A stretch of DNA of 64,000 bases from Aureibaculum algae (lineage in GTDB: Bacteria > Bacteroidota > Bacteroidia > Flavobacteriales > Flavobacteriaceae): NCBI RefSeq assembly GCF_006065315.1, contig NZ_CP040749.1:4610001-4674000 (forward strand). The letters are read 5' to 3'. The notes under the pieces are model-generated. The model was given only the letters and a program-made list of their open reading frames with translations. It had not been told where the DNA came from and searched no databases. Position numbers and translations under genes: made by a program. Each line of letters begins with the position of its first letter. Position 1 is the first letter of the stretch. Positions 27,449 to 36,863 of this stretch are shown here, piece after piece.

Positions 27449-29794
27449 TTAGTACATCAGTGTCATAACTAAATTTTCTTCCGTTTTAATTTGTCCAGAA
27501 TTAATTACTGTGTTTTCTGATTCTACATTATTCTTTGCTCCCCAAAGAATAGACACAAATTTTACGTTATTGTTTTTAAATGTGTTGTTATTGATATTCA
27601 CATTTACAATTCCGTTATGATTAAATAATCTCTTGTTTTTCTCTTTTGCACCACAATTAGTAAATGTGCTGTTAGATACTAAAAGGTTTCCACCAATAGT
27701 AGACTCGTCATATCCACCTCTGTAATAATCCACAACATTTTGTTTTACGTTGTTGAAGTCACAATGCTTAATCGTTAGATATTCTGTGTTATAATCACCT
27801 CTGTCGTTTGTTTCTTCAGATAGTTCTATTCCGTTTTCACAATCTGAAATAGAAGTGTTTTCAAAAGTAACACGTTCTGAAAAAGATTGTTTGTATGCTC
27901 TTAAAACATAGTTGAAGTCACTTATTTCAGAATTTAAAACTGTTAATCCGAAATGATTTGACATATTCTCTTTTAAACTCGCAAAAGCATAATTAGAAGC
28001 ATTCCCTTTTAAGATCATATTGTTTACCGTTAGTTTTCCTTTAGGTTGTAAAGAAAACAACGGTGTATTAGAAGCACCAGAAAAAACTAGTTGTGCTTTA
28101 CCTTTCGATTGAATAGTAAGTGTTTTGTTAATTACTAAAGATTTTGAAATGGCATAAATACCTTCCGCTACAGCGATAATATCACCATTACTGGCAGCAT
28201 CTATTTTAGTTTGTAATTCTTCAGATTTAGTTACCGTATGTGTTACTGGATCTATTGCTTTAATTTCGTTAGAATACCAAGAAGCACCATATTTAGATTT
28301 ATCTAAAATATTAGGATTAGTAAAATCTGCACCTACAACAGCACCAATACTTTTGCTGTCTTTTCTTGAGTTTCCAAATAAGTCGTTTTCAATGGTTTCA
28401 AAATCGAATCCATAATAAGCTTCCACGTCACTTGGAAGCCCTATTGGAATTAAAATATTTTCAGATACTTTTTTCAACTCTAAAGATGCAGGAATGATTC
28501 CACTATCAAAGTCCTTAAATTTCATACCTTGATTATCTACGATGTTATTTTTAAATAGAACACCATCTGCTTTGTCATTTTCAACAACAATGCTTTCTAG
28601 ACCTTTGTCGTTGTAAACAACGTTATTAGCAACAGTAGTTCTAATTGCTCGTGCAGAACGGATTTCCGATTTTGGCAATACATCTGCTTGTGCAATATTT
28701 GTACCTACACCAAATTGCCAAGGAGCACTACAATTTACGTATGTGTTATAAGCAACCACCACATCTGTTACCTGATTGTAACGGTTTAATGGTGATTTTG
28801 GAATACCATTCATAACCGCTAAAGGACTTCTAAAACTTTTTCCTTTCAAGTTGAAAAAATAATTATTGGTAACCCAATGTCCTGTGTTTATAATTCTAAT
28901 TCCACCATATTGTTCATTTACGCCATCACCAATAAAATAATTACCATCAATGGTCACGTAATTTCCATGACGTGTCACTACAGAACCTTCGCTTTTATAA
29001 AAAACATTATTTCTAATTTCGTTAAAGTTGGTTTTACTTGAAATTATTTCTACTTCACCATTACATTCTTCGAATAAGTTATTTGCAATGGTTGTATTAC
29101 TTGGACTCATAGATGTGAAGCTACTTCCTAACTGAATAGTTTCACCTCTAGCCCCACCTTTTCTTGGTCGTGGTCCAAAATGGTTATTGATAATTTTGTG
29201 ATAATTTTTAATGCTTTGAACTCCTTTTAAATCTACTCTAACTGTTGGTCCGCCATTTGTTTTTCCAGCAAGATAAGAATTGCTTAACTCGTTATGTCTT
29301 CCATAAAACTGGACCCAAAGATCATCGTTATCACGTTGTAGCTGATTGTAATCTAAAATTACACAATTTGTAACTCTAGAGTAGTTGGCTACCTTTTCTT
29401 CACTTGTTCTAAAAGCGATTACATTACCAGTTGGCGTATAACCATTTCTAAAATATAATCCATTTACGATTAAATAATTTCCAGCAATTTCTAAATTAGA
29501 AACACCTTCAATAAATACTTTACCTGGCGTTTCTGCTTTTAAAGTAATTGGAGATTTTTCAGTACCCTCTCCTAGAAATTTAATTTGAACATCTTTCCAA
29601 ACGCCATTTGCTAAAACAATATTATCACCTGGCTTTGCCTTTGAAATGGCCTCATCTAATTCCGCTATATTCTTAACAACACCAACGGCAACGTCAGTTT
29701 TCAGATCACCTTTACAGCTAATCATCATAATTATTAAACTAAAAAAAATTAAGCCTTTTCTAATATTTAATTGGAAGTTTAAAATAGTATTCAT
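27449..29794 (-). CDS. PL6 alginate lyase, two-domain lipoprotein
   Basis: A 781-residue parallel beta-helix lyase of the chondroitinase-B/PL6 family. The lipobox MMISC gives Cys27. The catalytic domain carries GETIQLGSSF, then Lys254 in EIISSKTNFNEIRNN and Arg275 in SVVTRHGNYVTIDGNYF, a 21-residue spacing equal to that of the known Brønsted base/acid pair. A second, shorter beta-helix-like domain fills about 510-781 (SEELQTKIDAASNGDIIAVAEGIYAI onward), as in full-length two-domain PL6 enzymes. It is the first gene of the PL6-PL17-kdgF operon and lies behind operator copy 4. It attacks polymer or oligomers, with a preference (M, G or MG) not readable here. Confidence 0.93.
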   Translation of the reverse strand: MNTILNFQLNIRKGLIFFSLIIMMISCKGDLKTDVAVGVVKNIAELDEAISKAKPGDNIVLANGVWKDVQIKFLGEGTEKSPITLKAETPGKVFIEGVSNLEIAGNYLIVNGLYFRNGYTPTGNVIAFRTSEEKVANYSRVTNCVILDYNQLQRDNDDLWVQFYGRHNELSNSYLAGKTNGGPTVRVDLKGVQSIKNYHKIINNHFGPRPRKGGARGETIQLGSSFTSMSPSNTTIANNLFEECNGEVEIISSKTNFNEIRNNVFYKSEGSVVTRHGNYVTIDGNYFIGDGVNEQYGGIRIINTGHWVTNNYFFNLKGKSFRSPLAVMNGIPKSPLNRYNQVTDVVVAYNTYVNCSAPWQFGVGTNIAQADVLPKSEIRSARAIRTTVANNVVYNDKGLESIVVENDKADGVLFKNNIVDNQGMKFKDFDSGIIPASLELKKVSENILIPIGLPSDVEAYYGFDFETIENDLFGNSRKDSKSIGAVVGADFTNPNILDKSKYGASWYSNEIKAIDPVTHTVTKSEELQTKIDAASNGDIIAVAEGIYAISKSLVINKTLTIQSKGKAQLVFSGASNTPLFSLQPKGKLTVNNMILKGNASNYAFASLKENMSNHFGLTVLNSEISDFNYVLRAYKQSFSERVTFENTSISDCENGIELSEETNDRGDYNTEYLTIKHCDFNNVKQNVVDYYRGGYDESTIGGNLLVSNSTFTNCGAKEKNKRLFNHNGIVNVNINNNTFKNNNVKFVSILWGAKNNVESENTVINSGQIKTEENLVMTLMY

Positions 29795-29913
29795 TATAGT
29801 GTAATCATTAAGTTTATTAGTTAGTCTTGGTTATAATTTTACCCATAATTCAAGAAGGGAAATTTGATAAAATATATTCATTTTTAAGAAATTAAAACTT
29901 TAATATTAAATCA

Positions 29914-29939
29914 CTTTTAGATCAAAGTTTTAGATCAAA
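29914..29939 (+). repeat. Tandem 13-bp direct repeat beside operator copy 4
   Basis: CTTTTAGATCAAA is followed immediately by GTTTTAGATCAAA, with 12 of 13 positions identical. It ends 4 bp before operator copy 4 and has the same 13-bp period. Confidence 0.7.
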
Positions 29940-29943
29940 ACAC

Positions 29944-29972
29944 AAATTGGTTAACCAGTTTGGTTTACCAAA
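29944..29972. promoter_or_regulatory. GntR-type operator, copy 4, two intact units before PL6
   Basis: In the PL6 direction it reads TTTGGTAAACCAA then ACTGGTTAACCAA; the position of the third unit is degenerate (TTTGTGTTTTGAT). It lies 150-178 bp upstream of the PL6 start. Confidence 0.75.
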
Positions 29973-30145
29973 TATAAAGCTATTTATTTATTGAACAATG
30001 GCTTTCATTCGATAATTTAAAACATTACTAAATTAGGACAAAAAATCAAGTGCTTCTTTTAGCTACTAAAATCAAGTAAAAGATCTTTTTTAGATTTTTT
30101 GAATTCAAACTTTAGCTCTTGAAATTAAAACTAATTTTCAAAATC

Positions 30146-30176
30146 GTTAACGTTAACTATAATTATTTTAAATTTG
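30146..30176 (+). promoter_or_regulatory. Second lacI promoter with LacI operator
   Basis: The perfect palindrome GTTAACGTTAAC (30146-30157, CG centre) lies just upstream of the -7 box TAAATTTG (30169-30176, matching TAnnTTTG). The operator sits between the -33 and -7 positions, suited to autorepression. Confidence 0.75.
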
Positions 30177-30228
30177 TTAATAACGAAGGGCTAATACCCT
30201 CAGCATTGAACACTGTTCTAAATACAAT

Positions 30229-31260
30229 ATGGGAATAAAACGTATAGCAAAATTAGCCAATGTTTCAATTGGAACAGTAGATAGAGTACTGAATAAACGA
30301 TCTGGTGTATCTAAAGAAACGGAGAAAAAGGTATTAAAAATTATCGAAGAAATTGGCTACTCAAAAAACACCACGGCAAGCCGTCTAAAATTAGCTGCTA
30401 CAAAGAAAATTAAGATTGCCATATTAACACCGAAAAGCAGTACGAAATGGAGCTATTGGAAACTACCTAAAAAAGGAATTACAAAAGCAATTGATGAGCT
30501 CACAGAACTCGGTGTTATGGCCGATTTTTATGATTTTACGGACTCATCAACATTTAAAACACAAGTCAAAAATATTTTCCTTAAAAATTATGATGCCATA
30601 GTTACTGTTCCTTTTTTCAAGAACGCGAGTAATTCACTATTAAATCTTGCCGAATCAATAAACATTCCTGTTGTTTTTTTAGACACAGAAATACCTTTAC
30701 ATACTACTGCAAATTTTATTCGTCAAAACTCAGAAAAAGCGGGTATGGTTGCAGGTAGATTACTACATGGCTTAGTAGGAAACGATGGTCACTATTTTAT
30801 TGTTAATATTAGTAATGACAAAGGAATACACGCCAATGGAAAACAAAGAGAAAATGGTTTTAGAACGTTTTTAAAATCCATCGATACGGACATAAATATT
30901 AAAACAATAACCCACGCTATAGATAGTAATTTTACATTTACGGAAGAATTGGAAAGGTTATTTAAAAACAACAACACTAAAGGAATTTTTGTAACAAACT
31001 CTAGATCTCATATGATTCCTCCAATTCTTAAAAAACATACTATAAAAAATACATTTGTAATTGGATTTGACATGAATAAAGAGAACATTAATTGTTTAAA
31101 AAATGATGAAATAAACTTTATTCTTGACCAAAATCCAAAATACCAAGGTTATGCTGCCATAAAAGGGTTGTATAAATATATTACAGAACAAGATGCTTCA
31201 GATTTAAATATTGAAATACCAATAGACATTATCGTTAAAGAAAATATTATTGAAGTGTAA
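30229..31260 (+). CDS. LacI-family regulator, probably of the TRAP/uxu genes
   Basis: A 343-residue regulator. The HTH reads GIKRIAKLANVSIGTVDRVLNKRSGVSKETEKKVLKIIEEIGYSKNTTASRLKLA, followed by a PBP-like sensor domain with IAILTPKS, NISNDKGIHANGKQRENGFRTFL and FVIGFDMNKENINCL. The sensor half resembles sugar-binding type 1 proteins of LacI relatives with TVDRVLN helices. It sits between the alginate lyase operon (divergent) and the TRAP genes (convergent, 18 bp between stop codons). Its own promoter has GTTAACGTTAAC, and related half-sites (TACGTTAAA / TTTAACGTA) precede the TRAP operon, so control of uronate uptake is inferred. Confidence 0.88.
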   Translation: MGIKRIAKLANVSIGTVDRVLNKRSGVSKETEKKVLKIIEEIGYSKNTTASRLKLAATKKIKIAILTPKSSTKWSYWKLPKKGITKAIDELTELGVMADFYDFTDSSTFKTQVKNIFLKNYDAIVTVPFFKNASNSLLNLAESINIPVVFLDTEIPLHTTANFIRQNSEKAGMVAGRLLHGLVGNDGHYFIVNISNDKGIHANGKQRENGFRTFLKSIDTDINIKTITHAIDSNFTFTEELERLFKNNNTKGIFVTNSRSHMIPPILKKHTIKNTFVIGFDMNKENINCLKNDEINFILDQNPKYQGYAAIKGLYKYITEQDASDLNIEIPIDIIVKENIIEV

Positions 31261-31278
31261 ATTAAAAAATTAGCTTTT

Positions 31279-32583
31279 TTACAAACCAAATAATCTAGGT
31301 AAAAACATTGAAATTTCAGGAATGTAACTAATCAACATAAGCACAGCTACCATTATTGCTAAAAAGGGCAATAGCGGTTTTATGACTTGCGTGACCGATA
31401 CTTTTGCGACACCACTACCTACAAAGAGCAAGGTACCCACAGGAGGTGTACATATACCTATACAAAGATTTAAAACAATTACAATTCCAAAATGTACCGG
31501 ATCCATCCCTAACGCTGTAACCACAGGTAAAAATATTGGTGTAAATATTAGAACGGCAGGTGTCATATCCATAAATGTTCCAACAACAAGTAGAATAATA
31601 TTAATTGCTAAAAAGATGGCAAATTTATTATTTAAAGAATCTAATAAAAACGTACTTATCATTTCAGGAATTCCTTCAAAAGAAAACAACCACGACATAG
31701 CCATAGAAGTACAGATTAAAAACATAACCACAGCAGTTGTTTTTGCACTGGTTAATAATACATCAGGAAAGTCCTTTGTTTTCATATCTCCGTATATCAA
31801 AGACAAGACTGCAGCATATAAAACAGCAATTACTGACGCTTCTGTTGCTGTAAAAATACCAGCCACAATTCCGCCAACTACAATTACCAATAATAATAAA
31901 CTAAAAAAAGCTTTTCTAAAGAAAGTCCAAACTTCAAAAAGAGTGGCTCGCTTACCTTTAGCGTAACCCTTACTTATCGCTATAAAAGCAACATAACCCA
32001 TAATAGCAAAACCTAACAAAATTCCCGGAATATATCCCGCAATAAATAATGCTGCAACAGAGGCGGTTCCACCACTTGCTAAAGCATAAACAATTAAAAT
32101 ATTACTTGGTGGAATTAATAAGCCAGTTGTTGATGCGGTAATATTAATTGAAGCACTTAATGTTCTTGGGTATCCTTCTTCTTCCATCCTATCTGTCATA
32201 ATAGATCCAATTGCAGAAGCCGCTGCTAGAGCAGAACCTGATATCGCACCAAATAACATAGAAGCCAATATGTTTACATAAGCCAAACCTCCTGGAAGAC
32301 TAGCTACTAACGATTTTGCAAAATTTATTAATCTATTGGCTATTCCACCACGTTTCATTATTTCACCAGCAAGTACAAAAAACGGAATGGCAAGCAGAGC
32401 AAAACTATCAATACCTGTCGTCATTCGTTGAGCAATTGTTGTTATGCCCGGCATTTTATCTATATTCAATAGAAGACTTAAGGTTGTTGCGATACCAATA
32501 CTATAAGCAACAGGGACTTTTAATAATAAAAGCCCAAAGAAACTTACAAACAAAACGATAATACTAATAACTTCTATGCTCAT
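31279..32583 (-). CDS. TRAP transporter large membrane subunit (DctM-like)
   Basis: A 434-residue ion-coupled permease of the tripartite ATP-independent family, with about 12 hydrophobic segments. Family stretches are FVLAGEIMKRGGIANRLINFA, GAISGSALAAASAIGSIMTDRMEEEGYPR, NITASTTGLLIPPSNILIVYA and LNLCIGICTPPVGTLLFVG. It is last in the operon dctP-dctQ-dctM, 2 bp after dctQ. Next to UxaC/UxuA/SDR genes the likely cargo is a hexuronate such as glucuronate, by analogy with known uronate TRAP systems; the cargo is inferred. Confidence 0.93.
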   Translation of the reverse strand: MSIEVISIIVLFVSFFGLLLLKVPVAYSIGIATTLSLLLNIDKMPGITTIAQRMTTGIDSFALLAIPFFVLAGEIMKRGGIANRLINFAKSLVASLPGGLAYVNILASMLFGAISGSALAAASAIGSIMTDRMEEEGYPRTLSASINITASTTGLLIPPSNILIVYALASGGTASVAALFIAGYIPGILLGFAIMGYVAFIAISKGYAKGKRATLFEVWTFFRKAFFSLLLLVIVVGGIVAGIFTATEASVIAVLYAAVLSLIYGDMKTKDFPDVLLTSAKTTAVVMFLICTSMAMSWLFSFEGIPEMISTFLLDSLNNKFAIFLAINIILLVVGTFMDMTPAVLIFTPIFLPVVTALGMDPVHFGIVIVLNLCIGICTPPVGTLLFVGSGVAKVSVTQVIKPLLPFLAIMVAVLMLISYIPEISMFLPRLFGL

Positions 32584-32585
32584 AA

Positions 32586-33077
32586 TTAATTACTTATTTT
32601 GTTTGTATAAATTCTGGTGATATGATATATCGAAAAGATCATGATTAACAATCCGCTAAAAGGCATAATTGCATACACATACCCTAGAGGAATTCTAAGC
32701 GTACCTGATAATTGCTCTAAGTGCAATGTTGTATATACCAAATTACCACCGCCAACAACCATTACAACTAATGCAAAAAGAAAAATAAACAGCTCAATAA
32801 GAATAGATGCTTTTCTTTTATTGCTTGGTGAAAGTTTTTCATAAACAAAATCCATTGACAAATGCTCTCTTTTAGCATTGAGATATGCTGCTCCTAAAAC
32901 GGTCATCCAAATTAATGAAAATCGAGCAAACTCTTCCGTCCAAGTAAATGAAGTGCCTATTATATATCTAGAAAACACTTGAAATAAAACATCTAATACT
33001 AAAAGGGCAAAAATTAATATTAAGAACCATTCTAGAATTCGATTAACTTTATTAAAAACAAGCTCAGATTTACTCAT
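32586..33077 (-). CDS. TRAP transporter small membrane subunit (DctQ-like)
   Basis: A 163-residue protein with four hydrophobic segments (WFLILIFALLVLDVLFQVFSRY, FSLIWMTVLGAAYL, LFIFLFALVVMVVGGGNLV, YAIMPFSGLLIMIFSIYHI). The conserved TWTEEFARFSLIWM segment marks the DctQ family. It forms the membrane complex with DctM (2 bp downstream) and lies 2 bp after dctP, so the three are tightly coupled. Confidence 0.92.
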   Translation of the reverse strand: MSKSELVFNKVNRILEWFLILIFALLVLDVLFQVFSRYIIGTSFTWTEEFARFSLIWMTVLGAAYLNAKREHLSMDFVYEKLSPSNKRKASILIELFIFLFALVVMVVGGGNLVYTTLHLEQLSGTLRIPLGYVYAIMPFSGLLIMIFSIYHITRIYTNKISN

Positions 33078-33079
33078 AA

Positions 33080-34054
33080 TTATTGATTTTTAATTTGTTC
33101 GACAATTGAAGCCATTTCTGGATGTTCTTTTACAAATTCTTCAACAACGGATTTAGATTTTTCAGCAAATAAAGATTTGTCTGGAATGATAATTTCCACT
33201 CCAGCTTCTTTTGCAATTTTCATAGACTCTTCAACAGAATCGTTCCAAAATACTTTTTCAGCTTGTGCAGATTCATCTGCCGCTTCTTGTACCCATTTTT
33301 TTTCCTCATCAGATAACTTATCCCAGTATTTAGTACCGATTAAAAGTACATCTGGCACTGAAGAATGTTGATCTAACGTATAGTATTTACTAATTTCATA
33401 ATGATTAGAAGACACAAATGATGGAGGATTATTTTCTGCACCATCCACAACACCTTGCTGAATAGCAGTATAAAGTTCTCCGTAAGCCAATGGTGTGGCA
33501 GAGCCCCCCATGGAATTAACCATATTAATTGCCATTTGATTGTTCATGACCCTAATTTTAAGTCCATTTAAATCATCAGGAGTTCTAATAGCCTTCGTAC
33601 TGGTATAAAAACTTCTACTTCCAGCATCGTAATAGCAAAGACCCCGTAACCAAAATTTAGACCCTTTTTCTAATATTGATTTACCGATAGGACCTTCCAA
33701 GACTTCAAATTGATGTTTTTTATCTCTAAATAAATAAGGTATTCCTAAAATATGGTACTCAGGAACAAAATTAGATAATGTAGCCGCACTTACTTTAGTA
33801 GCTGCTACGCTACCAATTTGCAATAATTCAAGTACTTCTCTTTCGGAACCCAATTGGGCATCTGGAAATATTTTAACTTTTAGAGTTCCACCTGATTTTT
33901 TTTCTAATGCTTTTTTAAATTCTAAGATCCCTTTGTGCACCGGATGCGTTTGCGGTAAACCATGTGCTAAATACAACATTTTTGTATCATCTACTTTTTC
34001 ACAAGAAATAATACTTGCGAAAAGAATTGCGATAAGTATAAATTTATAATTCAT
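33080..34054 (-). CDS. TRAP solute-binding protein (DctP-like), predicted lipoprotein
   Basis: A 324-residue substrate-binding protein. Family stretches are LAHGLPQTHPVHKGILEFKKALEKKSGG, DAQLGSEREVLELLQIG, and LNGLKIRVMNNQMAINMVNSMGG, whose arginine normally salt-bridges the substrate carboxylate, then YTAIQQGVVDGAENNPPSF. The N-terminus MNYKFILIAILFASIISCEK ends in a lipobox (Cys18), so it is probably tethered in the periplasm rather than free, which is less common for DctP in Gram-negatives. A 195-bp gap upstream carries an inverted repeat at 34157-34190. Substrate class by context: uronates. Confidence 0.92.
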   Translation of the reverse strand: MNYKFILIAILFASIISCEKVDDTKMLYLAHGLPQTHPVHKGILEFKKALEKKSGGTLKVKIFPDAQLGSEREVLELLQIGSVAATKVSAATLSNFVPEYHILGIPYLFRDKKHQFEVLEGPIGKSILEKGSKFWLRGLCYYDAGSRSFYTSTKAIRTPDDLNGLKIRVMNNQMAINMVNSMGGSATPLAYGELYTAIQQGVVDGAENNPPSFVSSNHYEISKYYTLDQHSSVPDVLLIGTKYWDKLSDEEKKWVQEAADESAQAEKVFWNDSVEESMKIAKEAGVEIIIPDKSLFAEKSKSVVEEFVKEHPEMASIVEQIKNQ

Positions 34055-34156
34055 CGGTAACTTTTTATTGTTATTTAAGGGTCAGATGGAATCTCATATT
34101 TAATAATTTATCGGTATCCAAATCTGGGTTGTTGTATTTCTTTATTCCATATTCCT

Positions 34157-34190
34157 TACGTTAAAATAGTAAATTCTATAATTTAACGTA
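34157..34190. promoter_or_regulatory. Inverted repeat before the TRAP operon
   Basis: TACGTTAAA (34157-34165) and TTTAACGTA (34182-34190) are perfect 9-bp inverted arms with a 16-bp spacer. They share CGTTAA with the operator of the second lacI gene. There is no T-run, so an operator is favoured over a terminator of the uxaC operon. Confidence 0.5.
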
Positions 34191-34249
34191 TGAAACTTTA
34201 CAAATATAACAAAATACAATCGATTGTATCTATTTATGTAATCTTAATT

Positions 34250-35662
34250 CTATTTATTAAACTTAAAATAGTTTACGGCATTATGATAACATATGTCTTG
34301 TATCATTTTACCCACAAAAGGAAGATCATTTGGAATTAACCCCTTTCTAATATCTTCTGCCATTAAGTTAGATAAAATCCTTCTAAAATACTCATGTCTC
34401 GGATAAGACAACAAACTACGACTGTCTGTTAACATTCCCACAAATCGGCTTAAAAGCCCCATGTTTGAAAGCGTATTTATTTGCTTTTCCATTCCATCTT
34501 TCTGATCTAAAAACCACCAGCCTGACCCCCATTGCATCTTACCAATAACACCACCTTCACTATAATTACCCATCATAGTTGCAAAAACTTCATTTTGAGA
34601 TGGATTCAGATTATACGTAATGGTCTTACTTAAACAATTTTCAGAATCAAGGCTATTAAACAATTTTGACATCGCTTCTGCTTGACTAAAATCTCCAATA
34701 GAGTCACAACCAACATCTGCACCAACCTCTTTCAGTAGGCGACTATTATTGTTACGTAAAGCTCCTAAATGAAACTGTTGCACCCACCCTTTAGCATGAT
34801 ACATTTTACATAATTTATATAAGACAAATGACATATATAAATTAGATTCACCCTTTGTAATTTCTTTATTTACCAATCGCTTTTTCAATATAGAATCGGC
34901 TTCTTTTTCAGTAAAGTCATAAGCGTAAATTTGCTCTAATCCATAATCTGAAAGCCTACAACCATGTGCATCAAAAAAGTCAATTCTACTTTGAATTGCA
35001 TTTAACAATTCATTCATATTGTTAATAGAATACCCAACACAAGTACTTAATTTTTTAATATAATCTGAAAAATTTGCACCTTCAATTTGAAGCAACCCAT
35101 CTGGTCTAAAAGTAGGTAACACCTTGGTAAATATATTTCTACTTGCGATAGTTATATGATATTCTAAATTATCAATTGGATCATCAGTAGTACAAATTAC
35201 CTCTACATTCATATCTTCCAACAAGTCCGCAGGTGTCTTTGTTGCTAAAATGGAATTTGCTTTTTTATATATTTCAGATGCTGTTGAGGGTTGAAGAATA
35301 TCATCAACATCAAAATACCTTTTTAACTCTAATTGGGTCCAATGAAATAAAGGATTTCTCAATGTGCATGGAACTGTTTCTGCCCACTTATTAAATTTAT
35401 CTTCCTTTAAAGTATTTCCAGTTATGTATTTTTCATCAACACCATTGGCTCGCATGCCACGCCACTTATAATGATCGCCACCTAACCATGCGTCTGTAAT
35501 ATTTCCAATAGGCAAATTCTCTGCTATTTGTTTTGGCGATAAATGATTGTGATAATCAATTATCGGCATATCTTTAGCATAGTCGTGATATAAAATTTCA
35601 GCTTCTTTTGAATTTAAAAGAAAATTTTCGGTAATAAATGTTTTAGAATTTATTTGATGCAT
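34250..35662 (-). CDS. uxaC: Glucuronate isomerase (uronate isomerase)
   Basis: A 470-residue enzyme that converts D-glucuronate to D-fructuronate (or galacturonate to tagaturonate). The amidohydrolase-fold metal motif is IIDYHNHLSPKQIAENL, followed by DAWLGGDHYKWRGMRANGV, TTDDPIDNLEYH, QFHLGALRNNN and GMLTDSRSLLSYPRHEYFRRIL. Length matches the family. It is the third gene of the SDR-uxuA-uxaC operon, overlapping uxuA by one base. It probably feeds the same KDG pool as the alginate route; saturated mannuronate entry via fructuronate would need a different isomerase and is not shown. Confidence 0.95.
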   Translation of the reverse strand: MHQINSKTFITENFLLNSKEAEILYHDYAKDMPIIDYHNHLSPKQIAENLPIGNITDAWLGGDHYKWRGMRANGVDEKYITGNTLKEDKFNKWAETVPCTLRNPLFHWTQLELKRYFDVDDILQPSTASEIYKKANSILATKTPADLLEDMNVEVICTTDDPIDNLEYHITIASRNIFTKVLPTFRPDGLLQIEGANFSDYIKKLSTCVGYSINNMNELLNAIQSRIDFFDAHGCRLSDYGLEQIYAYDFTEKEADSILKKRLVNKEITKGESNLYMSFVLYKLCKMYHAKGWVQQFHLGALRNNNSRLLKEVGADVGCDSIGDFSQAEAMSKLFNSLDSENCLSKTITYNLNPSQNEVFATMMGNYSEGGVIGKMQWGSGWWFLDQKDGMEKQINTLSNMGLLSRFVGMLTDSRSLLSYPRHEYFRRILSNLMAEDIRKGLIPNDLPFVGKMIQDICYHNAVNYFKFNK

Positions 35663-36852
35663 TAGTTTAAACTTTTAGAAATTCCAAATTCCAATCCTCT
35701 TAACTCTGCCAAACCTCTTAATCGTCCGATACCTGAATAACCGGGGTTTGTTTTTTTACTTAGATCATCTAACATTTGATGACCATGATCAGGACGCATT
35801 GGCATTCTCAAATCAGCTCTTCCTGCTGCTTTTCTTTTTCTTTGCTCAAGAATAAGAGCTTTCATTACTCCGTACATATCTACATCACCTTCTAAATGAT
35901 TGGCTTCATAAAAATTACCTAATTCATCACGTTGCGTTGCTCTTAAATGGATAAAATGAATTCTATCTCCTAAACGTTCCACCATTCCTGGCAAGTCATT
36001 ATCAGAACGAACTCCAAATGAACCCGTACAAAAAGTTAATCCGTTGTTAGGACTATCCACTGCCTTATACAAATTGAGAATATCTTGTTCTGTACTGACA
36101 ACTCTTGGTAACCCTAAAATTGGAAATGGAGGGTCATCTGGATGAATACACATTAACACCCCTGCTTTTTCGGCTGCTGGTATAATTTGTTCAAGAAAAT
36201 AAAAAAGATGCTTTTTTAATTCTTTTGGACCAATACTGCTATACGTTGCAAGTATAGCATTAAATTCTTCTAATGTATATCCCTCTTCAGCTCCTGGCAA
36301 TCCTGCAATAATATTTTTAATCAATAACTTTTTATCTGCAGCACTCATTCGGGCATACATCGCTTCGGCATTAGTTATTTGCTCAGTGGTATAACTTTCT
36401 TTTGCTCCCGGTCTTTGTAATAAAAAAACTTCAAAAACAGTAAATGCCGTAGCATCAAATCGTAAGGCTCTAGAGCCATCTGACACTTCATAATCTAAAC
36501 TAGTTCTCGTCCAATCTAGCACTGGCATAAAATTATAACATACGATATCAATACCACAAGCACCTAAATTAGTCAGTGTTTGTTTATAATTATTGATATA
36601 GATTTGAAAATCACCATTCTGAGTTTTTATATCTTCATGAATAGGAACACTTTCTACAACTGACCAAGTTAGCCCAACCTCTTCTATGATTGCTTTTCTT
36701 TTTTTTATTTCTTCGACTGACCATACTTCACCATTCGGAATTTGATGTAATGCAGAAACAACACCTGTTGCACCTGCTTGTTTTATATCTGTAAGAGAAA
36801 CGGGATCATTTGGTCCATACCATCTCCATGTTTGTTCTAATTTTAAGCTCAT
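35662..36852 (-). CDS. uxuA: Mannonate dehydratase
   Basis: A 396-residue TIM-barrel enzyme that dehydrates D-mannonate to 2-keto-3-deoxygluconate. Recognisable stretches are [32 protein letters not shown] at the N-terminus, [65 protein letters not shown] and [12 protein letters not shown] near the end. Its product KDG is the substrate of KdgK at 8797-9837, linking this operon to the alginate pathway. It is 11 bp after the SDR gene and overlaps uxaC by 1 bp. Confidence 0.95.
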   Translation of the reverse strand: MSLKLEQTWRWYGPNDPVSLTDIKQAGATGVVSALHQIPNGEVWSVEEIKKRKAIIEEVGLTWSVVESVPIHEDIKTQNGDFQIYINNYKQTLTNLGACGIDIVCYNFMPVLDWTRTSLDYEVSDGSRALRFDATAFTVFEVFLLQRPGAKESYTTEQITNAEAMYARMSAADKKLLIKNIIAGLPGAEEGYTLEEFNAILATYSSIGPKELKKHLFYFLEQIIPAAEKAGVLMCIHPDDPPFPILGLPRVVSTEQDILNLYKAVDSPNNGLTFCTGSFGVRSDNDLPGMVERLGDRIHFIHLRATQRDELGNFYEANHLEGDVDMYGVMKALILEQRKRKAAGRADLRMPMRPDHGHQMLDDLSKKTNPGYSGIGRLRGLAELRGLEFGISKSLN

Positions 36853-36863
36853 ATCTATTTATT

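Larger units (their letters stand above)
29795..30228. promoter_or_regulatory. Divergent regulatory region between PL6 and the second lacI
   Basis: 434 bp without a gene. From left to right: the PL6 leader, a 2x13-bp direct repeat at 29914-29939, operator copy 4 at 29944-29972, and the lacI promoter with its palindrome at 30146-30176. Confidence 0.7.
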
